A stretch of 64,000 bases of DNA from Orobanche coerulescens. Its lineage: Eukaryota > Streptophyta > Magnoliopsida > Lamiales > Orobanchaceae. Each line of letters opens with the position of its first letter. Position 1 is the first letter of the stretch. The notes beneath the pieces were generated by a model that ran no database searches, was not told the DNA's origin, and worked only from the letters and a program-made list of their open reading frames with translations. Position numbers and translations under genes: made by a program. The DNA lies in contig CM065801.1 of NCBI GenBank assembly GCA_033398695.1, forward strand, positions 103,161,170 through 103,225,169, in the 5' to 3' direction. Shown here piece after piece: positions 11,403-21,226 of this stretch.

Positions 11403-11968
11403 TCTAAACTTGAAAATCTGGCATTTATGCACACAAATCCTCCTATAAGGAGTGGTCTCACCTTCCAAAAGAACTCCTAGATGAATTATATGATTCTATC
11501 ACGGTAAGCAAACATACTCATCTTTATATTTTAGGAAAAAAAATGCATAGAGCTCGGGGTTAAGAGTTTCAGCTCTTGGTTGATTTATTGTTGGTCTGCC
11601 CGTCTTACTTTTTTTTACAAATGTTGACATTTGTTGACTTTTATTTGTCTTCTTTGAGCTGCTGTGTTTGTCTGATGTTGTGGCAGTGGTCTGTACTGAT
11701 TGTTGTATAGGGTGGCTTTTGGCATTGTGATCTATATCTGTTGTCTCTTTTTTTGTTACAATTTGTTGCAGTTTGTGTGCTGCATGTTCATTGGTTTGCT
11801 ACTGCTGTAGTGCTGCCCTAATTCAGATGTTATGCATATATAACTAATGATTTTGTGTCAATGCAGAGGGGATTTTATGTTATTGAGAATCGTAAACGTT
11901 GGATACTTTCAAAAGCTGCAAAGCGATGGAAAGCTTTCAAGACTAGATTATTGATAAGTTGGTGTGAA
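11403..11968 (+). pseudogene. Plant-transposase-like fragment (Ptta/En/Spm, Transposase_24-like)
   Basis: One piece (11441-11503) reads SYKEWSHLPKELLDELYDSI and ends at a GTAAGC donor. The next starts after TGCAG at 11867 and reads RGFYVIENRKRWILSKAAKR, then WKAFKTRL, ending near 11968. The pattern of WS-P-LLD-LY followed by RRW-L-AAKRW-FKTRL is the conserved core of the accessory proteins that plant CACTA elements carry. It probably descends from the element's own second gene. The upstream exon frame is disturbed. Confidence 0.6.
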
Positions 11969-12389
11969 TGATTATTGATAAGTTTGTGTTTTCACCGGCA
12001 TAAGTTTCGGTTCCAATTATTGATAAGATGGTGTGAATGATTAGATTTTAGAACTTTTTCTGTTATGTTTTTTGAAGTTACGATGTAAATCTTTTACATT
12101 TATGGAAATTACAATTAATGTAAAGCATTTGCGTTTTGAGCATTACTTGTGGGAAATATATTTTTTTGTAATAATATAGATTATTATGGAATTGTTATTG
12201 AATTATTATGAAATATTATAGCAACATGTGTTATTTTTCAGGTTTAATGGTTGTTAATATTTCTGAATTATAATAGCAGGTGTAATATATTTTAGGTTTA
12301 ATGCAATTGCTTAATATTATAGCAGGTTTATGTAATTTGTGGGTAAAATACCTGCTATTATTGAATTTAGAAAATATATATATATATAT

Positions 12390-12739
12390 ATAAAGAGACC
12401 CGTTATGTATAAAATGGACTCTCTCGGTATAATATTAAAAAAATTTAAGAGACCCCATATCTTATATATGGGGTCTGAGCTTATTAGAAAAAAAATTGTT
12501 AAAAAAGTCAAAGAGACCCTCTATATTATATATGGGGTCTCTTACCCTTTTAAAATATTTTTGGCAAACCTCACATAAGAGACCCTCTTTCTTACATAGG
12601 GGGTCTTAAACTTTTAACAAAGAGACCCCTCATCTTGAGGGTGTCTCTTTATAAAAGAGACCCCCCATCTAGAGACCCCCTTAAAGGAGGTCTCTTAGGT
12701 TATTTTGGACGAATCTCTTTGCCCATTTTTGTAGTAGTG
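12390..12739. repeat. CACTA right subterminal repeats and terminus
   Basis: At least ten alternating copies of AAGAGACCCC and GGGGTCTCTT lie between 12392 and 12720, before the inverted terminus. The word is the same as at the left end with a C-run variant. An (AT)n run sits at 12377-12392. The upstream 12000-12390 is AT-rich with no coding signal. Confidence 0.8.
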
Positions 12740-12742
12740 TCA

Positions 12743-13489
12743 TATGCCTTGAGCATCCAGAATCTACAAACCATTATTCACCTCCAATATTTGAATTTGT
12801 GGAGATGTGGTAGTAGTCCTTCCACCTTTTCTGCAATCAAACAAGCAGAGATTTAGGTACCCAAATCTGTGTGGGTCCTCGGGGGTGGGTTGGTTTCCTG
12901 AAGAACTGATTTCTCCTAGGATTGTGCAAGTTGTTGTTATTGCCCCTAAATGGTCTGTGTTGTCTGGGAATGTATACTTTATTAGGATTGTGTATTGGAT
13001 ATGCCTCATAAAATTGATGTGGGCCATTTCTGAATCTTGGCTGAGACCATTTATAAAATCTTTGGGGTCTCCACATCTGCTCATTTTGAAAATTTGGATA
13101 ACCTTGAGGTTTCCATTTGCCCCTCCGATTTTGAAATCTGTCTATGGGGAGTCTTTGATAATAATGAGCATGTTGTCTGGGCTGCTGCTTCTGCCTTGGC
13201 CATTGCCTAGTCTCATGTCTAGGCGGCTGCCTTGTATACCTTGGCTGCAGCCTAGACTTGTGACTTGACTGCTGCCTATTTTAAAACACCGGTTTGTAAT
13301 TAGGCTCAGCAGACGGGACAAGTGTTTCTCCCTTGACGAAAGTCGTTTTAGAACTAATGGGAGTGTTATGGTCATATCTAAGGCCTGATCTGGAATATAG
13401 TGGCCTTTTGTCATACACAATTCGTCCAAAGCTAGAGACGCCTTCAGGGAGGTTATTTCCTTCACTGAGTTTTACTTAGCTGAGTCGCA
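12743..13489 (-). pseudogene. Copia A gag C-terminus and protease start
   Basis: One frame (12837-13076) has the basic, Asn/Arg/Pro-rich stretch before the protease and ends TQIWVPKS, as in copia D (IWVPKG) and copia C (WVPKN). The protease codons SRHM end at 12743. Upstream gag (13142-13465) contains EITSLKASLALDELCMTKG. The frame is broken at several places. The zinc knuckle is not visible. The gag start is lost where copia B adjoins. Confidence 0.7.
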
Positions 13490-15521
13490 CTTCGGTCGGA
13501 CCGAGGTGGCGAGTATATGAGTACGGTGTCTGACAAGTTCCTAAAGGAACATGGAATAGTATCACAACTAATACCTCCAGGAACTCCGCAGATAAATGGT
13601 GTGTCATAAAGAAGGAACCGAACCTTGTTGAACATGGTCCGTTCTATGCTAGGCTATACTGACTTACCAATTTACCTGTGGAGGTATGCACTCCTGACTG
13701 CTGCTTTTATCTTCAATAGATGTCCTTCCAAATCCGTTCCTAAAACTCCACATGAGATGTGGGAGGGCAGGAAACCAAGTCTTAATTACATTAGCATTTG
13801 GGGATGTCCCGCCTATGTCAAAAACACAAGGTGGAGAAATTGGAAGCTAGGTCCATAAAGGGACATTTCATTGGATTCCCATCTGGGACGATGGGTTATC
13901 TATTCTACATGCCCGAAGATCGAAAGATCATTGTTGCTTTGCAAGCACACTTCCTGGAAGATGAGTTCATTCTGGAAGGCGGAGCAGGTAGAAATATTTC
14001 TTTGGAAGAATACATTGAAACTCCTGAGGAGACACCTGTACAAGAAGTTGGAACCGAACCTTCTGAAACACAAGTACAACCACCTCGTAGGTATAGTAGG
14101 GTGTCTCATTTACCTGAGAGGTATGGCCTTGTACACCTGGAGGAGTTGGGTCTCCATGAGGTTCCAGGTGATAGCCAAGAGACCGACCCAATGACCTATG
14201 ACCAAGCGATGATGGATGTAGACTCCGCGAAATGGCGTGAATCTATGGAAGCTGAGATAGACTCGATGCATGCCAATCAGGTCTGGACTCTAGTAGACTG
14301 CCCCAAGGGCATAGTGCCTATTGGGAACAAGTGGATCTACAAGAGAAAGACTGGTGAAGATGGCAAGGTTGACACCTATAAGGCCAGTCTTGTGGCAAAG
14401 GGTTATACCTAGAAAGAAGGGATTGATTATCACGATACCTTCTCGTCCATAGCTATGATGAAGTCTATTCGCATGATGCTTACTATAGCTGCCTACCACG
14501 ATTATGAGATATGGCAATTGGACGTAAAGACGGCTTTCCTAAATGGATTCCTCGAGGAGAAATCTATATGGAGAATCCTAAAGGCTTTGTGTCCGAGGTC
14601 GATATTCAGAAAGTGTGCAAACTTCAGAGTTCCATTTATGGACTGAAGCGAGCTTCGCGTAGTTGGAACCTTCGTTTTGACGAGGCAGTCAAAGAGTTAG
14701 ACTTCGTGCAAAATGAAGAGGGACCTTATGTATACAAGAGGGTTAGTGGGAGAAAGATCGCATTCTTAGTACTATATGTACATGACATTCTACTAATAGG
14801 AAATGATGTGGGAATGCTCAGTTCTATGAAAGGTTGGCTTTCGAGGAATTTCTCCATGAAAGATTTGGGAGAAGCAACCTATATTCTTGGTATTCGGCTC
14901 TACCGAGATAGAACAAAGAGAATGATAGGTCTTTCCCAAGCCTTCTATATAGATAAAATCTTAAAGCAATTTAAGATGCATGATTCTAAAAGAGGGTTCC
15001 TACCGATGCGACATGGAATAAAACTCTCCTCGAAGATGTGTCCTTAATGTGAGGAACAACGAAAGGAAATGAGTAATATACCATATGCTTCGGCCGTGGG
15101 TAGCCTTATGTATGTAATGTTATGTACGAGACCCGGCATTGTGCACGGTGTTAGTGTGGTAAGTAGATTTCAAGCAAACCCAGGCAAGGAACATTGGGCT
15201 GCCGTAAAGAACGTTCTCAAGTACTTAAGAAGGACTAGAGATCTGGTTCTAATGTATGGCGGTGGAGGACTTGATGTGATGGGCTTCATTGATTCAAACT
15301 TCCAAGGACAGAAAGACGATTCAATGTCTACTTCTGGCTACATATTTACTCTTAATGGAGGACCAGTATCTTGGCGTAGCGCCAAGCAAAGCGCGACTGC
15401 TGATTCCACCAGTCATACTGAGTATCAAACAGCCTCGAAGGAGGGGTTCTGGATTAAGAAGTTTATGGGAGAACTTCAAGTGATACCATGTGCTGAGCTT
15501 CCTATTCCGCTGATCCACTGA
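13490..15521 (+). pseudogene. Copia B pol remnant (IN end, RT, RNase H)
   Basis: Integrase runs 13490-13840. A TAA replaces the catalytic Glu codon in NGVSERRNRTL (13607 region). Frameshifts follow near 13840 and near 14570, and a TAG lies at 14410-14412 in GYTQKEG. The RT active-site motif reads YVHDILLIG at about 14775, so the first Asp of YVDD is His. RNase H (15069-15521) has GFIDSNFQGQKDDSMSTSGY, then is joined by an internal deletion to the C-terminal DPLTKPL wording, out of frame. It is inactive for every pol function. Confidence 0.85.
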
Positions 15522-15603
15522 CCAAGCCACTTTCTTAGATTAGCTTGGAGCGTCATCTGTAGAACATGGGTATTAGATACCATTGTGTGTGGCATTGAGT
15601 GCA

Positions 15604-16014
15604 AGTGGGAGATTGCTAGGAGTATGCCCTCGAATGCTACCCAGAGGATGTTGAGTGAGGGTATTGTACTTGTTATTATATAAATCATTATCATAAGGCA
15701 ATTGTATGTTTCTTTATTTACTGGTAGTCACTGGTATTCATGACTCGTAAATATATATATAGAAACTAGTCCGTATATTTGAGAGCAAAACATTCCACTC
15801 ATTATTAGATAAGGGGATTGGCACTGGAAAGGTTTATGGCTCAAATACTTAATCGTTCGCAAGTCGATGGAACTTGACTGGGCGTTAAGTTTATGTGAAG
15901 ACTTGTATGACATGTTCTTGACTTGGAGAGTGCATGTCGAACACTAATGGTTAGTGGGAGCACACATTATAGGTATGCTAATTGGATTTGTATACTCGAA
16001 CCGACTCACCCTAG
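15604..16014 (+). repeat. Copia B purine tract and 3' LTR (truncated)
   Basis: The tract AAGTGGGAGA (15603-15612) precedes TGCTAGGAGTATGCCC at 15614, a copia polypurine tract and LTR start (family form TGTTGGGAATATGCCC). The LTR continues to about 16014, where it changes abruptly into copia C LTR sequence. It contains no palindrome cluster. Confidence 0.7.
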
Positions 16015-16528
16015 AGATTATTATACATATTCTTGTTGTTGTAATTGTGCTTATATTGATAGTTTGAGTGTTTATACATTCAACACATACATGAGAGGAA
16101 AAAGAAAAGATAAGATTAGATTCGGTGTTATTACGATCAAGGATCCGGCATTGTTAGAATCGCAGTCGATATCTAAGTGAGATTTATCTAGTGCCGATAG
16201 AAAGCTAGAGTGGTTGATTCCTTGTCCAATAGAAAAGGAAAACAGTTTAACTTAGACCGACATAAAGACAAGTAAAAGAATAGTTTACTCGGACCGATAG
16301 AAGACGATCTTGTAATGGTTATCCCTAGACCGATAGAAGAGAGGTGCAGAGGTTGATCTTCATCCTATTGAAAAAGATACTAAGAGAGGATGTAGGCACG
16401 TTTGTCCGAACCTCTATTAATCCCTGTGTCGATTTATTTTCTGCACTTTATTTAAATCGCTTCCGCAACGCGAAAGAGTTTCACAACTCTAACTCCAAAC
16501 GGCGATACCAACCAATAGTTCTCCAACA
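16015..16528 (+). repeat. Copia C 5' LTR (R-U5 part)
   Basis: This segment repeats 19135-19609 with scattered differences. Shared landmarks are attcttgttgttgtaattg, the repeated accgataga words and gtttcacaact. It ends TCTCCAACA, the inverted complement of the LTR start TGTTGGA. U3 with its promoter is missing on this side, which would silence transcription from the 5' end. Confidence 0.82.
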
Positions 16529-16530
16529 AT

Positions 16531-16542
16531 TGGTATCGGGGC
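16531..16542 (+). other. Primer binding site of copia C
   Basis: TGGTATCGGGGC lies two bases after the LTR end and resembles the tRNA-Met primer site TGGTATCAGAGC with two or three changes. It fixes element polarity. Confidence 0.75.
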
Positions 16543-16585
16543 GGTACCTCCAATAAGCGGCTTAACATCCGAGGAGTTGATCCAA

Positions 16586-18124
16586 ATGGCATTTCAACTT
16601 GACCCGGTCGAAGGTCTTGCTCTCAATCGACCACCATTATTTGACAGATCTAACTTCATGATATGGAAGAAGAAGATGTCGATATTCATTCGAGCCTACA
16701 ACATCGAGCTATGCAAAATTATATGCCTTGGCCCTAAAGTTTCAATCAAATCCGATGTATCTCTTAAGAGTTTCGAAGAATATAATGACGAGGATTGGAA
16801 GAAGGACCATCTAAATTGTAAGGCTTCTCAATTTCTATTTTGTGCCTTAAATCCAGAAGAGGTCAATGGTATCTCATCGTGTGAAAGTTCTTAAGAGATA
16901 TGGAAAATTCTTGAAATAACACACGAAGGGACAACTCAAGTCAAGGAGATGGAGATCAATATGCTTCTCCATGACTACGAATTATTCATGATGAAGGGTG
17001 AAGACTCCATCACCAACATGCTCGACCGATTTGCGGTCATCACCAATGGACTAGCTTCATTCGGTTAACCATTATCAAGTAGTGAGAAACTCAAGAAAAG
17101 CTTAAGATCACTACCTGTTGAATGGGGCGGTACGGTGACAGCTATAATGGAATCAAAATATTTAAACAATCTTGATTTTAGTGCTCTCGTTGGTTCACTT
17201 ATAAACTACGAGATTGTTCTAAAATCTCAGAATGCTAAACCAAAGCCGAAGGAAAGATCAATAGCCTTGAAGGCTAAGATGTCAAAAAAAGAAGAAATCC
17301 CGGTTAATGAAAGCGACAAAGAATCGGCATATTATGCCAAAAATATTAATAAGTTCCAACACTTATTAAACCGGAGAAAACAGGACATCCAAAAGAGCGA
17401 ATCTAAAAAATTCGACAACTCTTGTTGATTATGTGGTAAACCAGGCCACATTGCGAAGAATTGCTGTGTAAAATGCAAGAAGGAGGTTTTAATTGCAACA
17501 TGGAGTGACGAAGACGAGGAAGAAGATTTCATGAATCAAAATAACCTCGCGCTCATAGCCCGGAGTTCATTCGACGATAGCGACGTCGAAAGTCAAGTAA
17601 GTAATTCTTACGATGAATTATTTGAAGCATTTAAACTATTGCAAACGGATTATCAAAATGCTTTATCATAAATAAAATCCCTTAAATATAAAAATAAATC
17701 ATTGGAAATTGAAAATTCCAAAATTCTTGAAAAGGGAAAATTTATCGAGACCGATCATTCAAAATACATTGAAAACGAAAATATTTTGAAGAATGATCTT
17801 TTGAAAAGTCAAACCGAGCTCAAAAGTTTAACAAAGAAATTCTCGTATGGAAACGAGAAATTTGAACAAATGCTCTCGGTTCAAAAATTTATGTTGAACA
17901 AACAGGGGTTGGGATTCAAACAACATTCTAAAACTGAATCCGTAAATTTGAAAATACCCCATTGCGAAAAATGTTTGAAAATTGGGCACCACATTTCAAG
18001 TTGCAAAAGCCCAAGATGGACGATAAAAGTTAAAAAGATTTGGATTCCAAAAGGAACTTTTATTCCGAACATCCTCTATGTCTCTAAAGAAAAACCAACT
18101 ATATGTTGGGTCCCCAAAAATTAA
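16586..18124 (+). pseudogene. Copia C gag, single frame with four stops
   Basis: One frame of 513 codons runs from ATG 16586 to TAA 18124 with only four internal stops (16892-16894, 17066-17068, 17426-17428, 17669-17671) and no frameshift. Domains are the N-terminal DUF4219-like start (LNRPPLFDRSNFMIWKKKM), the UBN2 gag core (about 16890-17250), a CCHC knuckle with one stop in it (LCGKPGHIAKNC, 17426-17460), and an acidic and coiled-coil stretch (17500-17870). A second knuckle follows (CEKCLKIGHHISSC, about 17968-18005), then IWIPKG and WVPKN. Gag proteins of copia form particles and bind RNA. Confidence 0.85.
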
Positions 18125-18599
18125 TTTTTAACAAATTATATTTTATTCAGGGGAGTATATTTTATAAAACGGATATTTTTGTCAGGGGAAGTTATACCCT
18201 ATCATGCATATTTTTAATATATACATCAATTGGTATTTTTATTTGTTTATATAATCTACACTTTTTGCTGATAACAAAAAGGAGGAGAGAAAAGCGATGA
18301 ATGAGATAAAAACTGTCATGGAAGAATGATGAGAAAAATAAAATGCAAAAAGGGGGAGAAAAGAAAAAGACGAAGAAGGCAAAAAATATAAATCCCATGA
18401 AAAACAAAAATGGAGAGAAAATTCGAAAAATAAAAAATGACAACGAAGAAGTCGAAAAGGACATAAAAAGAAAAGTTGAGAGAACTAACGAAATGATCAA
18501 AGTCGAAAACTTTGATTCGTAGAAATATACATATATTTTATTTTGCAGGTATTTATCTATTCATGGGTGTTGTTTTGTAATCATCAAAAAGGGGGAGAT
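18125..18599 (+). other. Copia C 3' internal region and polypurine tract
   Basis: This is a purine-rich, AAAG-dominated stretch (18280-18510) without a coding frame. It is followed by TAATCATCAAAAAGGGGGAG, which ends directly at the LTR start. The tract is the usual primer for plus-strand DNA in SIRE-type copia elements. The pol genes expected here are absent. Confidence 0.7.
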
Positions 18600-19609
18600 T
18601 GTTGGAATATTTTATTCCATACATTCATTAATAGAGTTTTGATGATTAAATTGATAAACAAAACAAAACAACAAAGAGGCGAAGCAAAACATAGGAGGAG
18701 ACGAAGATGCAAAAAGCTTCCCAAACTGCATGGATAACGCACGCTATATATATTGCATAGCGTACGCAATGTTGGCAATATAACGTACGTAAAAATATTG
18801 GTACAACGTACGTAATATGATGTTTTAGTATTCAAACAAGAAGAACGTTGAAGATGACGTCATGGCATAGACCAGTAAGCAATGGATATGTTGACAAATG
18901 AATAACATACGTAATGGTGAGTTGCTAATGTACGTAATGATCAAGACAGAAGCCACTGGAATGTTTTGTGGAGAGGTTAACGTACGTAACATTTAGATGT
19001 TAACGTACGTAAATAATCTAGCGTACGTAAAAGGGAAGCAATGACGTACGGCTAGTTGAGGCTTTGGAGCATATAAATACCACTTCCTAAGGTATTGGAG
19101 AAAAAACAACGCAAAGCATTCGATATATTGATCAAAGATAATTATACACATTCTTGTTGTTGTAATTGTGCTTATATTAATAGTTTGAGTGTTTATACAT
19201 CCAACACATACACGAGAGGAAAAAGAAAAGATAAGATTGGATTCGGTGCTATTAGGATCAAAGATTCGGCATTGTTAGAATCGCAATCGATATCTAAGTG
19301 AGGTTTATCTAATACCGATAGAAAGCTAGAGTGGTTGATTCCTTGTCCAATAGAAAAGGAAAACGGTTTAACTTGGACCGACATAAAGACAAGTAAGAAA
19401 ATGGTTTGCTCGGACCGATAGAGGACGAGCTTGTAACTGTTATCCATCGACCGATAGAAGAGAGGTGCAGAGGTTGATCTTCATCCTATTGAAAAAGATA
19501 CCGAGAGAGGGCGTAGGCACGTTTGGCCGAACCTCTATTAATCCCTGTGTCGATTTATTTTTTGCAATTTATTTAAATAGCATTCGCAACGTGAAAGAGT
19601 TTCACAACT
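18600..19609 (+). repeat. Copia C 3' LTR
   Basis: It starts TGTTGGAATATTTTATTCC, itself an inverted repeat. U3 holds the palindrome cluster (18736-19050), a TGACGTCA bZIP-type palindrome at 18855-18862 and a TATA box atataaatac at 19071-19080. From 19135 it matches the partial 5' LTR. It is cut about 44 bases before its expected TCCAACA end, at the junction with an unrelated gag fragment. Confidence 0.85.
18736..19050. repeat. Palindrome cluster ACGTACGTAA in copia C U3
   Basis: About ten copies or variants of AACGTACGTAA occur, with one pair of AGCGTACGC-type words at the left edge (18736-18770). The cluster ends about 20 bases before the TATA box at 19071. The word and position match the gypsy-derived cluster at 4405-4749, although the two LTR families share no other sequence that I can see. 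Confidence 0.85.
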
Positions 19610-19893
19610 GCTCATGAACTAAATGAGGTTAAAACTCATAATGAGAGCAAGACAAATGATTTCGTTCTACTTCAAGCAAAAGTCAAAACTCTCGAAAAAC
19701 GAGAAGATGAACTTGAGACCATTCTGAAATCTTTCGAGAAATCATCCAAAAGAATGGAAGAAATTCTGAGCACTGGGCAACATGCTCATGATAAAAGTGG
19801 CTTAGGATACAGCTCATGTTCAAACAAAGGGAAAACTAGTACAATGTTTGTCAGGGGTGCTGAACCAATAAACAAGTATAGGTCCAAGAAAGT
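19610..19893 (+). pseudogene. Copia gag coiled-coil fragment
   Basis: The plus strand reads AHELNEVKTHNESKTNDFVL, continues with KVKTLEKREDELETILKSFE, then KSSKRMEEILSTGQ and DKSGLGYSS. This heptad-rich stretch with the GLGY word is the gag region just before the knuckles in SIRE-type copia elements (compare GLGFKQ in copia C at 17908). It lies tail-to-tail with copia D, whose own gag is truncated at the other end. Confidence 0.65.
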
Positions 19894-21226
19894 GACAAGT
19901 TCCACTTGTACTCTTCCTATCTAGCTTGCAGCCTCCAAGATCCGAGTCGCTGTATCCAACTAAATCGAATCCACCTTCTTTAGGATACCACAGTCCTACA
20001 TCGACTGTTCCTTTAATGTACTTCAGGATTCGTTTAGCTGTATTGAAGTTTGATTCCTTGGGTGCTACTTGATATCTCGCACACACTCCTACAACAAACT
20101 GGATATCGGGCCTGCTAGCCATTAGGTACAGGAGCGAGCTAATAAGCTTCCTGTAGAGTGATTGGTCAACCGACTTTCCGGCTTCATCAGCAATAATTTG
20201 CACGGAAGTGCTCATGGGAGTAGGCGATGATTTGGAAGTGTTCATTCCAAATTTGTTGAGAAGCTCCTTGCTGTATTTTTCCTGGTTGATGAAGATCCCT
20301 GTAGGTAACTGCTTTACCTGTAAACCTAGGAAATAACTAAGTTCTCCCATCATACTCATTTCAAATTTACTTTGCATGAGATGAGAGAACCTTTGACACA
20401 AAGCAAGGTTAGTTGAACCAAAAATTATATCATCTACATAGATTTGAACCATTAGAAGGTCATCACCTTCCTGTATTTTGAACAAGGTTTTGTCCACAAC
20501 ACCTTTCCCGAATCCATTATTGATTAGATACTGGGACAGGGTTTCATACCAAGCTCTAGGGGCTTGCTTAAGTCCATACAGTGCTTTCCTCAGCCTATAT
20601 ACTAGATCGATGCCGTCTGTGTTGGCAAACCCTGGTGGTTGTTCAATATAAACTTCTTCGGCAAGGTCTTAATTCAGGAATGCACTTTTGATGTCCATTT
20701 GATATACAATGAAGCTCTTATGCGTGGCAAAGGCTAAGAATATCCTAATGGCTTCTAGTCTGACTACAGGGGCAAACGTTTCATCATAGTCTATGCCTTC
20801 TTCCTGTCTATAACCTTGTGCGACCAGTCATGATTTATTCCTTATAATAAGTCCATTTCGATCCTTTTTTATTCTAAATACCTATTTGGTTCCTATAACT
20901 GATTGATGTGTAAGTCTGGGTATAAGATACCATACATTGTTTCTTTCGAAACCGTTAAGCTCTTCTTCCATAGATATTATCTAATGAGAATTATTAAGAG
21001 CGTCTATGGTAGAAACAGGTTCGGACTAGGCTAAGAATACAACAATAGTGCACATGTTGAGTCTTCGAAGCTCGGATTGAGATTTCCATTCAGGAAATGG
21101 TGATTTCTCAGTATCTAGTTCTTCTTGTGCACACAGTACATTTCCTTGTGTACTATGTATTCTCCTTCGAGTAGAAACACCAGCATCAATGTTTCCAATG
21201 ATCATCTCTTGCGGCTGATCTCTCAA
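19893..21226 (-). pseudogene. Copia D RT and RNase H
   Basis: RT includes IYVDDIIFGSTN (intact YVDD, about 20440), FEMSMMGELSYFLGLQVKQL and SSLLYLMASRPDI. RNase H begins LVGYSDSDLGG and stops at TSGTCHFLG, where the inverted fragment begins. The N-terminal RT part (20500-21020) reads through a few stops (for example SAFLN then stop then DLAEEVY at about 20670). A frame change at about 21225 separates it from the integrase frame. Confidence 0.85.

Larger units (their letters stand above)
8562..12739. mobile_element. Complete non-autonomous CACTA (En/Spm) transposon, 4178 bp
   Basis: The left end is CACTACTACAAAAA (8562) and the right end is its complement ending gtagtagtg at 12739. The terminal inverted repeats match for about 28 bases including GCAAAGAGAT. 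The flanking 3-bp duplication is TCA (8559-8561 and 12740-12742). Both ends carry many AAGAGACC-type subterminal repeats. No TNP2 transposase is present. The interior holds scraps of several genes: an AAA-ATPase, an unidentified exon, an Athila/Tat protease fragment and a plant-transposase-like fragment. It would need a transposase in trans, and the second CACTA at 35091-39007 encodes a (dead) TNP2. Confidence 0.93.
6218..13489 (-). mobile_element. Copia A, split by a CACTA insertion
   Basis: This is a minus-strand Ty1/copia element. Gag is at 12764-13489, protease is split between 12743-12800 and 8561, and integrase and RT follow leftward. Its 3' part is lost at 6217, where the gypsy LTR material begins inside the RT. 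Its 5' part is lost at 13489, where copia B begins. The CACTA at 8562-12739 cuts the codons after the protease motif SRHMTG. Removing it with one TCA copy restores the reading. The protein wording is nearly that of copia F (34716 onward), so the two are one family, probably of the Sirevirus/SIRE type because copia F carries an extra ORF after pol. Confidence 0.88.
13490..16014 (+). mobile_element. Copia B, 5'-truncated
   Basis: A plus-strand copia element starts abruptly inside integrase at LRSDRGGEYMS (13490). It continues through RT and RNase H and ends in a purine tract and LTR start at 15604-15614. The family wording (NIPYASAVGSLMYVMLCTRP, KHGIKLSSKMCP-like) is that of the Angela/Tork group of Ty1/copia, not the SIRE-like copia A/F. 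Everything upstream of integrase is missing. Confidence 0.85.
16015..19609 (+). mobile_element. Copia C, a gag-only copia element
   Basis: It has a partial 5' LTR (16015-16528), a primer site (16531), one gag frame (16586-18124), a purine tract (18586-18598) and a 3' LTR (18600-19609). No protease, integrase or RT motif occurs between 18124 and the tract. LTR ends are TGTTGGA and TCCAACA. Both LTRs are clipped at their outer sides: the 5' copy lacks U3 and the 3' copy lacks about 44 terminal bases. The internal region is only about 2.07 kb, so the element was either gag-only or lost pol before decay. Confidence 0.85.
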
